Part shown: piece by piece, positions 8,468-15,435 of the stretch
Layout: each line of letters starts with the position of its first letter
Position numbering within the stretch: the stretch's first letter is position 1
The notes under the pieces: model-generated
The model's input: only the letters and a program-made list of their open reading frames with translations
Told to the model about the DNA's origin: nothing
Databases searched by the model: none
Assembly: GCA_041481445.1 (NCBI GenBank)
Contig: JBGPBV010000054.1
Coordinates: 1 to 39,755 of the forward strand
Origin: AA29 sp041481445
Lineage (GTDB): Bacteria > Acidobacteriota > Vicinamibacteria > Fen-336
DNA length: 39,755 nucleotides
Reading direction: 5' to 3'
Position numbers and translations under genes: made by a program

Positions 8468-10039
8468 CTACTCCGACTTCTTGTGGAGCCCGAACTCCTC
8501 GAGCCGGCGATAGAAGGTCTCGGGCGAGACCTGCAGCAGCTCCATGGCCCGCCGCTTGTTGCCCTTGGTGTGCTCGAGCGCGCGCACGATGTGCCGGCGC
8601 TCCAGCTCCTCGATCGCCTTCTTGAGCGGGATCGGCGGGCCCTCGTCGCTCGTCGCGGCGGCGCTCGCCCGCGCTTGCAGGTAGTCGGGCAGGTCCTCGA
8701 GCCCGACGCGGTCGGCGTCCACCAGGCACACCGCGCGCTCGACGACCTGCTGCAGCTCGCGCACGTTGAAGGGCCAGTGATGGCGTCGCAGGGCGTCCAT
8801 GGCCTCCGGGGTGAACGTCTTGGCGCGGCCGGCCGCGCCGTGCCGGGCCAGGAAGTGCTCGACCAGGCGCGGCACGTCCTCGCTCCGTTCGCGCAGGGGC
8901 GGGATGGGGACCACGTGGCCGAGGCGCGCGAGGAGGTCGGCCCGGAAGCGTCCCTGCTCGACGTCGCGCTCGAGGGGGCGGTTGGTGGCGGAGACGACCA
9001 GGGCGTCCACCCGCCGCGGCTGGGTGTCGCCCACCCGGAACAGCTCGCCCGAGTCGAGGAAGCGCAGGAGCTTGGTCTGGACCACGGGGTCGATGTCCCC
9101 GACCTCGTCCAGGAAGAGGACGCCCTTGTCCGCGACCTCGAGCCGCCCCTTCTTGTCGCGCGCGGCCTCCGTGAAGGCGCCGCGTACGTGGCCGAACAGC
9201 TCGGACTCGACCAGCGTGGGGGCGAGCGCGGGGATGGTCACCGGCACCCACGGCCCACCCGCGCGCGGGCTGCTCGCGGCGTAGGCGCGGGCGAACAGCT
9301 CCTTGCCCGTGCCCGTCTCGCCGCGCAGGAGCACGCGGGCACCGCTCCGGGCGAACCGGCGGACGGTGTCATAGGCCTTGAGCAGCGCGGGGGCGCCCCC
9401 CACGATCTCGTGGCGCAGCAGCTCCGCCTGCAGCGCGTCCAGGCGGTCGCCCGCGCTCTGCAGGGCCTCGGAGGCGCGCGCGAACGCCTCCGTGCGGTCG
9501 AGCACGAGCGAGGCGTAGAGCGACACCGCGGTCAGGAACTCGAGGTCGGCCTGGTCGAACGGCCGCGCGCTCCGGTTGTCGAGGTAGACCACGCCGCGCG
9601 GGGGCGAGCCGAGGGGGACGCAGAGGATCGAGCGGATGCGGAAGCGCTGGATGCTCTCCGCCTCCGCGAACTGCGCGTCCTGGCGGACGTCGGAGGCGAG
9701 CACGGCCAGGCCGCCGTCCAGCACGTGGCGGATCACCGTCCAGCTCAAGGGCCATTCGGAGGGAGGACGGTCCGACGGAAGGTTGTGGGCGAGCCGGGCG
9801 TGGAACTCCTCGCCCTCGAGGGTGAGCAGGCAGGCGCGGTCGGGGTGGAGGTGCTCGACGATCGCGTCGTGGATCGTGCGCAGCACCGTCGCCGGCTCCG
9901 TCTGCTCCAGGAGCTGGCGGCCGATCTCGTAGACGGCGGCGAGCCGGCCGGAGCCGAGGGCGGCTCCGCTCGCGGGCAGGGGCCGTCGCGGATCGAGGGT
10001 GGCCTCGGTATGGGCGCGCGTCGTCTCGCGCTCGCTCAT
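8468..10039 (-). CDS. GAF-domain sigma-54-type transcriptional activator (AAA+, Fis HTH)
   Basis: This 523-residue bacterial enhancer-binding protein has no receiver domain, so it probably senses a ligand directly. A GAF domain occupies about residues 30-190 (ILCVPLGSPPRGVVYLDN). An AAA+ domain spans about 210-450: Walker A GETGTGKE, Walker B GVLFLDEVGDI, the arginine-finger region RFRADLLARLGHVVPIPPLRER, and NVRELQQVVERAV. The C-terminus is a Fis-type HTH (KGNKRRAMELLQVSPETFYRRL). The sigma-54 contact loop reads GAFTEA rather than GAFTGA. ATG 10039 is chosen because the upstream in-frame extension runs into the divergent BMC-T promoter. It is divergent from the BMC-T gene, and the lipoprotein gene downstream has a sigma-54 promoter with paired dyads. 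A sigma-70-type regulator is an alternative, given the altered loop. Confidence 0.92.
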   Translation of the reverse strand: MSERETTRAHTEATLDPRRPLPASGAALGSGRLAAVYEIGRQLLEQTEPATVLRTIHDAIVEHLHPDRACLLTLEGEEFHARLAHNLPSDRPPSEWPLSWTVIRHVLDGGLAVLASDVRQDAQFAEAESIQRFRIRSILCVPLGSPPRGVVYLDNRSARPFDQADLEFLTAVSLYASLVLDRTEAFARASEALQSAGDRLDALQAELLRHEIVGGAPALLKAYDTVRRFARSGARVLLRGETGTGKELFARAYAASSPRAGGPWVPVTIPALAPTLVESELFGHVRGAFTEAARDKKGRLEVADKGVLFLDEVGDIDPVVQTKLLRFLDSGELFRVGDTQPRRVDALVVSATNRPLERDVEQGRFRADLLARLGHVVPIPPLRERSEDVPRLVEHFLARHGAAGRAKTFTPEAMDALRRHHWPFNVRELQQVVERAVCLVDADRVGLEDLPDYLQARASAAATSDEGPPIPLKKAIEELERRHIVRALEHTKGNKRRAMELLQVSPETFYRRLEEFGLHKKSE

Positions 10040-10065
10040 GGCGCGTGCGGCCTCACCACACAGGC

Positions 10066-10074
10066 GACTATACT
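10066..10074. promoter_or_regulatory. Shared near-palindromic -10 of the activator and BMC-T genes
   Basis: The centre of GCGACTATACTCGC reads TATACT on the plus strand, 6 nt before the BMC-T ATG at 10081. It reads TATAGT on the minus strand, 27 nt before the activator ATG at 10039. One short TATA core may thus serve both directions, making the two genes competitively expressed. Confidence 0.5.
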
Positions 10075-10080
10075 CGCGCC

Positions 10081-10650
10081 ATGAACGGCAACGGCTTCTC
10101 CAGCCGCGGACCCGCGGTCGCCCTGCTCGAGACCTCCTCGATCGCAAAGGGCATCGAGGCCACCGACGCCATGATGAAGCGCGCGGGGGTCGAGCTGCTC
10201 ATGACCACGATCGTCCCGCGCGGGAAGTACCTGGTGCTCATCGGCGGCGCGGTGGCGGACGTCGAGGCCTCCCTGCGCGCGGGCAAGGACGTGGCCGGCA
10301 ACACCGTCGTGGACGAGTTCCTCATCCAGAACCCGCACCCCCAGCTCCCCGCCGCGGTCAAGGGGAAGGTGAAGGTGGCCTCGATCGTGGCCGTCGGGAT
10401 CATCGAGACCAAGGAGGTCGCCTCCGCGATCTTCGCGGCCGACGCTGCGGTCAAGGCCGCCGACGTCACGCTCATCGAGGCCCGGAACCAGCCCGGGGCC
10501 AAGGGCATGGTCGTGCTCACGGGGGACGTGGGCGCGGTGCGCGCCGCGGTCGCGGCCGGCGTGGCCACGATCCGGCGAGAGGGCATGCTGATCGCCGAGG
10601 TCGTGATCCCCTACGCCCACGAAGCGCTGGTCAAGTCCCTGACGAGCTAG
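10081..10650 (+). CDS. Tandem-domain bacterial microcompartment shell protein (BMC-T), orphan
   Basis: This 189-residue protein consists of two fused BMC (pfam00936) domains. The first is about residues 10-90 (VALLETSSIAKGIEATDAM, KYLVLIGGAVADVEASLRAG). The second is about 100-185 (GIIETKEVASAIFAADAAV, KGMVVLTGDVGAVRAAVAAG). BMC-T proteins form pseudohexameric trimers that tile the facets of protein organelles. PduT-like members of this length carry a central Fe-S cluster, but this protein has no cysteine, so it cannot bind one. No other shell gene, vertex protein or signature enzyme is in the window. The -10 element ends 6 nt before the ATG and no Shine-Dalgarno sequence is visible, suggesting a leaderless mRNA. 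Non-organelle use of the fold is possible. Confidence 0.9.
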   Translation: MNGNGFSSRGPAVALLETSSIAKGIEATDAMMKRAGVELLMTTIVPRGKYLVLIGGAVADVEASLRAGKDVAGNTVVDEFLIQNPHPQLPAAVKGKVKVASIVAVGIIETKEVASAIFAADAAVKAADVTLIEARNQPGAKGMVVLTGDVGAVRAAVAAGVATIRREGMLIAEVVIPYAHEALVKSLTS

Positions 10651-10657
10651 AAAGCGA

Positions 10658-10680
10658 GCGCCGGATTCACTCCGGCGCGA
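10658..10680. terminator. Hairpin downstream of the BMC-T gene
   Basis: GCGCCGGA and TCCGGCGC form a perfect 8-bp stem around a 5-nt loop, 10 nt after the BMC-T stop codon. No T-tract follows, so a factor-dependent or stabilising role is possible. Confidence 0.45.
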
Positions 10681-10707
10681 GCGGGTGGGGGGGTAGTGCG
10701 AAGCGCG

Positions 10708-10740
10708 CAGGGGGGTGCTTCCGACTTCATTACCCCCCTG
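10708..10740. repeat. G-run inverted repeat (CAGGGGGGT / ACCCCCCTG)
   Basis: A perfect 9-bp inverted repeat (10708-10716 and 10732-10740) encloses 15 nt. A further GGGGGGG run lies just upstream at about 10687. A similar G-run dyad occurs at 24848-24897, and ACCCCCCTG-like text also occurs near 11050. Confidence 0.5.
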
Positions 10741-10748
10741 GTCTAACG

Positions 10749-10776
10749 AAAAAAGGGCACGCCGATCGGCGTGCCC
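10749..10776 (-). terminator. Rho-independent terminator of the small Pro/Ala/Lys protein gene
   Basis: GGGCACGCCGATCGGCGTGCCC is a perfect palindrome (about 10757-10778). On the minus strand it is followed by a T6 run (plus-strand A-run at about 10750). It lies about 27 nt beyond the stop codon of the minus-strand gene ending at 10805. This is a classical intrinsic terminator. Confidence 0.8.
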
Positions 10777-10804
10777 TGGGAGAATCTCGAGACTTCGAAA
10801 CGGC

Positions 10805-11011
10805 TTACTGAGCGGCGGGAGACGGGCTGGGCTTGGGCGCGGCCGGCTTCTTCGCGGTCTTCGCCTTCTTCTTCGTCGGAGTGGCGGCGGGGCTCGGGCT
10901 CGCCGAGGGGCTCGCGGCCGGCGCCGGGCTCGCGGACAGCATCTTCGGCGAGTCCGCGAACGCCACCATCGGCAGAGCGGCAACGGCCAGCACCAGCATC
11001 AGCTTCTTCAT
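10805..11011 (-). CDS. Small secreted Ala/Pro/Lys-rich protein
   Basis: This 68-residue protein begins MKKLMLVLAVAALPMVAFADSP, a clear signal peptide with an AFA-D cleavage site. The ~48-residue mature part is low-complexity: Ala/Ser/Pro repeats (ASPAPAASPSASPSP), a central basic KKKAKTAKK stretch and a Pro/Ala tail. It has no recognisable domain. Basic, Pro-rich exported peptides of this kind could bind peptidoglycan, acidic polymers or nucleic acid, but this is a guess. GAAGGAGGG lies about 9 nt before the ATG, and a strong intrinsic terminator follows the stop codon. Longer upstream-extended reading is unsupported because the signal peptide begins at this ATG. Confidence 0.8.
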   Translation of the reverse strand: MKKLMLVLAVAALPMVAFADSPKMLSASPAPAASPSASPSPAATPTKKKAKTAKKPAAPKPSPSPAAQ

Positions 11012-11140
11012 CAGAGTGTTCCCTCCTTCAGGGTAGATGACGTATACGCAACCCCCCTGCCAGCGTCCCCGGCGCGGAGGACACTGAGCTTTCGCACGGA
11101 GGCTCATTGACTTACGGAAACCGCGCCAGGAGTGGGACTC

Positions 11141-11185
11141 GAAGGTGGGTGCACCTTCTCGGGCACTCGGTGCCCCGTTTCGGGC
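11141..11185. repeat. Three consecutive short hairpins beyond the methyltransferase stop codon
   Basis: GAAGGTG-GGTG-CACCTTC (11141-11158), GGGCAC-TCG-GTGCCC (11161-11175) and CCCG-TTT-CGGG (11174-11184) follow each other almost without gaps. The second and third share bases, so they are alternatives. They lie just past the minus-strand methyltransferase stop codon at 11196 and have no T-tract. Confidence 0.5.
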
Positions 11186-11195
11186 AGCCGAGACG

Positions 11196-11999
11196 TCAGC
11201 CGCGGGCCACGAGCAGGAGGTGCCCACTCATCGCGAGCACGGCGGGATCGGTCTCGAGCCGTCGAAGGAGGTCGAGGAGCCGGAGGCGCCGGGGCTCGTC
11301 ACGCCAGCGGGCCTCGAGGTCGGGCATGAGCCAGGCCGGCCCTTCGACGGCCACGACCGCGTCCGCGGAGAGCCCGGCCTCCGCCGCCTCCGCGACGAGC
11401 TCGGCGGGCTGGTGGAAGTACGCCGTGGTGAAGTAGTCGAGGCAGGCGGTGGGATTGCGGTGCTGGCCGTCGCGCAGGTCCTGATCGAGGATGGCGACGA
11501 ACGCGGGGTCGTCCACGAGTCCGCGCACCAGGCCGTCGAGCAGCGACGCATGGCGCGAGATCGCGGCCGCCACGACCTTGCCCCCCGGGCGCAGGACGCG
11601 CCGCGCCTCGGCCAGGGCGCGCACGCGATCGGGGCGGGCGGTGAGATGGTAGAGCGGGCCCAGCATCACGACCGCGTCCGCGGTGGCGTCGCCGTCCGGG
11701 AGCTCCCGCGCATCCCCGAGGCGGGCGCCGGCCAGGGGCGGACCGGGGTGCGCGCGCGCCTCCTCGACATGTCGCGCCACCGGGTCGAGGAGGTGCACCT
11801 CGTAACCGCGCCCGGCCAGCCAGCGCGCGTAGACGCCGGTGCCTCCGCCCACGTCCAGGAGGCGGGCGGGCGGCGGCGGCAGATGCCGCGCGAGGACGTC
11901 CTGCGTCCGCGCCAGCTCCAGGGGCCCGGAGCCCGCCAGCAGCCGGCCGCCCTCCAGCCCGGCCTCGTAGTAGCGTGCGATCTCGTCCGAATCGCTCAT
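11196..11999 (-). CDS. Class I SAM-dependent methyltransferase
   Basis: This 267-residue protein has the Methyltransf_11/25 fold. Motif I is LLDVGGGTGVYARWLAGRGY (about residues 47-66), followed by the acidic end of beta-2 (VHLLDP), GDARELP, and DAVVMLGPLYHLT, a motif IV region seen in small-molecule and ubiquinone-type methyltransferases. Then comes RVLRPGGKVVAAAISR. The substrate cannot be inferred. The N-terminus (EIARYYEAGLEGGRLL) is typical of the family, and ATG 11999 is the natural start. The gene is divergent from the large propeller gene, sharing a TATA-type region at about 12018-12025, and is followed by a hairpin cluster. No operon partner is present. Confidence 0.9.
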   Translation of the reverse strand: MSDSDEIARYYEAGLEGGRLLAGSGPLELARTQDVLARHLPPPPARLLDVGGGTGVYARWLAGRGYEVHLLDPVARHVEEARAHPGPPLAGARLGDARELPDGDATADAVVMLGPLYHLTARPDRVRALAEARRVLRPGGKVVAAAISRHASLLDGLVRGLVDDPAFVAILDQDLRDGQHRNPTACLDYFTTAYFHQPAELVAEAAEAGLSADAVVAVEGPAWLMPDLEARWRDEPRRLRLLDLLRRLETDPAVLAMSGHLLLVARG

Positions 12000-12017
12000 G
12001 CCTGGAGCCGGCCGAAG

Positions 12018-12025
12018 GATATAAG
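12018..12025. promoter_or_regulatory. Divergent -10 region between methyltransferase and propeller genes
   Basis: The plus strand reads TATAAG (12020-12025) ahead of the ATG at 12049, which has GGAGGTG in between. The minus strand reads TTATAT or TATATC over the same bases, about 20 nt ahead of the methyltransferase ATG at 11999. It is an A/T island in very GC-rich surroundings. Confidence 0.45.
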
Positions 12026-12048
12026 ATCCGGCCCCGCCTGGAGGTGAC

Positions 12049-15000
12049 ATGCCGCGTGCTCGCGCCGCTCGTCGCTTCGCGCTCGTCCTCATCACCCTGG
12101 CCGCCAGCGTGGCCGCCGCCCGCACGGCCGCCCCTCCCCCCGACGGCCGCCCGGCCGCCGTCCCCGACGACCTGCTGCGCGGCCTGCGCTGGCGGTCGAT
12201 CGGCCCCTACCGCGGCGGCCGCTCGGTGGCGGTGGCGGGAGTGCGCGATCAGCCCTACGTCTACTATTTCGGGGGCACCGGCGGCGGGATATGGAAGACG
12301 AGCGACGGCGGCATCCGCTGGGCCAACGTGTCCGACGGCCAGGTCGGCACGGGCTCGGTGGGGGCGGTCGCGGTGGCGGAGTCCGATCCGAACGTCGTCT
12401 ACGCGGGCATGGGCGAGGGCTGCATCCGCGGCAACCTCTCCCACGGTGACGGCGTGTACAAGTCCACCGACGCGGGGCGCACCTGGACCAGCGTCGGCCT
12501 GCGCGACACCAGGCAGATCGGGCGCGTGCGCGTCCACCCGCACGATCCCGACCTCGTCTACGTGGCCGCCCTCGGGCACGCCTTCGGTCCCAGCGCCGAG
12601 CGGGGCGTCTTCCGATCGAAGGACGGCGGGCACACCTGGCGCAAGGTCCTGTTCGTGGACGACAAGACGGGAGCCATCGACCTCGACATGGACCCCGGCA
12701 ACCCGCGCGTCCTCTACGCCGCCTTCTGGCAGGTGGTGCGCACGCCCTGGAGCTTCGAGAGCGGCGGTCCGGGCTCCGCGCTCTACAAGAGCACGGACGG
12801 CGGCGACACCTGGAAGAAGATCGCGGGCGAGGGGCTGCCCAAGGGCCCCTGGGGACGGGCCGGCGTCACCGTCTCCCCCGCCAACCCCAGCCGGGTGTGG
12901 GCGCTCATCGAGGCCGAGGACGGAGGCGTCTACCGCAGCGACGACGGGGGGGCGACCTGGAAGCGCACGAACAACGAGCGGCGGCTCCGGCAGCGGGCCT
13001 GGTACTACACCCACATCTTCGCCGACCCGAAGAACGCGGACTCCCTGTACGTCCTCAACACCGGCTTCTACCGCTCGCAGGACGGCGGCCGGACCTTCAC
13101 GCCCATCCGCGTCCCCCACGGCGACAACCACGACCTCTGGATCGCCCCCGACGACCCCCTGCGCATGATCGAGAGCAACGACGGGGGGGCGAACGTGAGC
13201 TTCGACGGCGGGCGGAGCTGGTCGCGCCAGGACAACCAGCCCACGGCGCAGATGTACCACGTCGTCACCGACGGCCGCTTCCCCTACTTCGTCTACGGCG
13301 CGCAGCAGGACAACACGACGGTGGCCATCGCCAGCGCCAGCAACGAGGGCGGGATCGACCGCACGCAGTGGTATCCGGTGGGCGGCTGCGAGAGCGGCTA
13401 CGTGGCCACCAACCCCGCCGATCCCGACATCGTGTACGCCGGGTGCTACGGCGGGCAGATCACCCGCTACGACCACCGCACCGGCCAGGAGCGCGACGTC
13501 TCCGTCTGGCCCGAGAACCCGATGGGCTGGGGGGCGGAAGGCATGAAGTACCGCTTCCAGTGGACGTTCCCCATCGTCCTCTCGCCCCACGACCCGAAGG
13601 TGCTCTACACCGGGGGCGACCACGTGTTCCGCACCACCGACGAGGGGCAGACCTGGGAGGCCATCAGCGGCGACCTCACCCGCCACGACGCCTCCAAGCT
13701 CGGCCCCTCCGGCGGCCCGATCACGAAGGACAACACGAGCATCGAGTACTACGGGACGGTCTTCGCCTTCGCGGAGTCCCCGCGGGAGAAGGGCGTGCTG
13801 TGGGCGGGGTCGGACGACGGGCTCGTCCACGTCTCGCGCGACAACGGCAAGACCTGGACGAACGTGACCCCGCGCGAGATGCCGGAGTGGAGCCTGGTCA
13901 GCCAGATCGACCCCTCGCCCCACCAGGACGGCACGGCCTATCTGGCCACCACGAAGTACAAGCTCGACGACTTCCGCCCCTACGCCTGGGTCACCAACGA
14001 CTACGGGCAGACCTGGCGCCGCATCACCGGGGGCCTGCCCGACAACGCGTTCGTGCGCGTGGTGCGCGAGGACACCGTGAAGCGCGGGCTGCTCTACGCG
14101 GGCACGGAGACGGGCGTGTTCGTCTCCTTCGACGACGGCGGACGCTGGCAGCCCCTTCGGGTGGCCTATCCCGGCGCCCCCGCGCCGGCCACAGCCGCCT
14201 CACCCGCCCCACCCGCCTCCTCGCGGCCGCCCGCGCGCACGGCGGCCACCCGGCCGGAGGGCTCGCTCCCCGCCCCCGCCGGCACCGCGCCCGAGACCGC
14301 CACCGCCTCCGCGGTCGAGACGCTGACCGCGGCCGCGACGCACGAGGGCGAGCTGCCGGTGGTGCCCGTGACGGACCTCGTCGTCCACGGCGACGACCTC
14401 GTGGCCGCCACCCAGGGGCGCAGCTTCTGGATCCTCGACGACGTCTCGCCCCTGCGGCAGATGGCGGCCGGGCTCGCCGGCGAGGACGCGCACCTGTTCC
14501 GGCCGCGGGCCGCCTCGCGCTACCTCACGCCGGAAGGGCCGCCCGGCACCGGCCAGAACCCGCCCGCGGGCGCCATCATCTATTACTCGCTGCGCGCGGA
14601 GCCGAAGGACAAGGAGGAGATCGCCCTCGAGGTCCTCGACTCCGGCGATCACGTGGTCCGGCGCTTCACGAACAAGGACGAGAAGAAGGACGAGGGCGGC
14701 CCGCCCTCGGAGGGCGACGACGAGGGCGGCGGCCCGGGCCCCGGCATGACGAAGCTGCCGGCCAAGGCCGGGCTCAATCGCTTCGTCTGGGATCTGCGCT
14801 CGCCGGACGCGAGCAAGTTCAAGGGCCTGATCCTCTGGGCGGGCGGGACGCGCGGGCCGCGGGTGGCCCCGGGCGCCTACCAGGTCCGCCTGACCGCGGC
14901 CGGCAAGACGATGACCGAGCCCCTGACGCTCGCCGGCGACCCCCGCCTGAAGACGACGGCCGAGGACTACCAGAAGCAGTACGACCTGCTCCTGAAGATC

Positions 15001-15435
15001 CGCAACAAGCTGACGGAGACCCACGACGCGATCGTGCGGATCCGCGAGGCGCGCGACCAGGTCAAGGTGGTTTCGGACCACGCGAAGCAGGCGGGGGGCG
15101 ACGAGGCGATCGGCCAGGCGGCGGAAGCGCTCACCAAGAGCCTGACCGCGGTCGAAGAGGCGCTCTACCAGACGAAGAACCAGAGCAACCAGGACCCCCT
15201 GAACTATCCCATCCGCCTCAACAACAAGCTCTCCGCGCTGGCGGGCGTGGTGGCGAGCGCGGACGGACCGCCGACCGCCTCGTCGTACGCGGTGTACGAC
15301 GAGGTCGCCTCCCGCATCGACGCCGAGCTGGCCAGGCTGCGGCAGGTCCTGGACACGGACCTCGCCGCCTTCAACCAGCTCGTGCGCGAGAAGGGGGTGC
15401 CGGCGGTGGTGCTCAAGAAGCAGGAGACGCCATGA
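12049..15435 (+). CDS. Secreted sortilin/VPS10-type beta-propeller (BNR/Asp-box) protein
   Basis: This 1128-residue exported protein has a signal peptide (MPRARAARRFALVLITLAASVAAA). The N-terminal ~650 residues form a multi-bladed propeller opening with RWRSIGPYRGGRSVAV and GGIWKTSDGG. It has many Asp-boxes (S/T-x-D-x-G-x-T-W): STDGGDTWKKI, SDDGGATWKRT, SQDGGRTFTPI, TTDEGQTWEAI, SRDNGKTWTNV and TNDYGQTWRRI. A Pro/Ala/Thr-rich linker lies at about 705-760. Then come more propeller sequence (QGRSFWILDDVSPLR), a charged insert (KDEKKDEGG), an Ig-like module (GAYQVRLTAAGK), and a helical C-terminus (about 970-1128). Family members are widespread in Acidobacteriota and often labelled glycosyl hydrolase, but no catalytic residues can be assigned. 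It overlaps fumC by 4 nt. Likely a surface or periplasmic binding protein. Confidence 0.9.
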   Translation: MPRARAARRFALVLITLAASVAAARTAAPPPDGRPAAVPDDLLRGLRWRSIGPYRGGRSVAVAGVRDQPYVYYFGGTGGGIWKTSDGGIRWANVSDGQVGTGSVGAVAVAESDPNVVYAGMGEGCIRGNLSHGDGVYKSTDAGRTWTSVGLRDTRQIGRVRVHPHDPDLVYVAALGHAFGPSAERGVFRSKDGGHTWRKVLFVDDKTGAIDLDMDPGNPRVLYAAFWQVVRTPWSFESGGPGSALYKSTDGGDTWKKIAGEGLPKGPWGRAGVTVSPANPSRVWALIEAEDGGVYRSDDGGATWKRTNNERRLRQRAWYYTHIFADPKNADSLYVLNTGFYRSQDGGRTFTPIRVPHGDNHDLWIAPDDPLRMIESNDGGANVSFDGGRSWSRQDNQPTAQMYHVVTDGRFPYFVYGAQQDNTTVAIASASNEGGIDRTQWYPVGGCESGYVATNPADPDIVYAGCYGGQITRYDHRTGQERDVSVWPENPMGWGAEGMKYRFQWTFPIVLSPHDPKVLYTGGDHVFRTTDEGQTWEAISGDLTRHDASKLGPSGGPITKDNTSIEYYGTVFAFAESPREKGVLWAGSDDGLVHVSRDNGKTWTNVTPREMPEWSLVSQIDPSPHQDGTAYLATTKYKLDDFRPYAWVTNDYGQTWRRITGGLPDNAFVRVVREDTVKRGLLYAGTETGVFVSFDDGGRWQPLRVAYPGAPAPATAASPAPPASSRPPARTAATRPEGSLPAPAGTAPETATASAVETLTAAATHEGELPVVPVTDLVVHGDDLVAATQGRSFWILDDVSPLRQMAAGLAGEDAHLFRPRAASRYLTPEGPPGTGQNPPAGAIIYYSLRAEPKDKEEIALEVLDSGDHVVRRFTNKDEKKDEGGPPSEGDDEGGGPGPGMTKLPAKAGLNRFVWDLRSPDASKFKGLILWAGGTRGPRVAPGAYQVRLTAAGKTMTEPLTLAGDPRLKTTAEDYQKQYDLLLKIRNKLTETHDAIVRIREARDQVKVVSDHAKQAGGDEAIGQAAEALTKSLTAVEEALYQTKNQSNQDPLNYPIRLNNKLSALAGVVASADGPPTASSYAVYDEVASRIDAELARLRQVLDTDLAAFNQLVREKGVPAVVLKKQETP

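Noticed and set aside
10040..10147. 36-codon N-terminal extension of the sigma-54-type activator
   Set aside because: It would overlap the BMC-T coding region on the other strand and the shared -10. The sequence is Arg/Ser-rich and not GAF-like.
11100..11160. Possible tRNA gene on the minus strand (TTCGAGTCCCACTCC)
   Set aside because: The word resembles a T-loop and 3' stem, but the 5' T-stem strand does not pair and no acceptor, D-arm or anticodon stem could be built.
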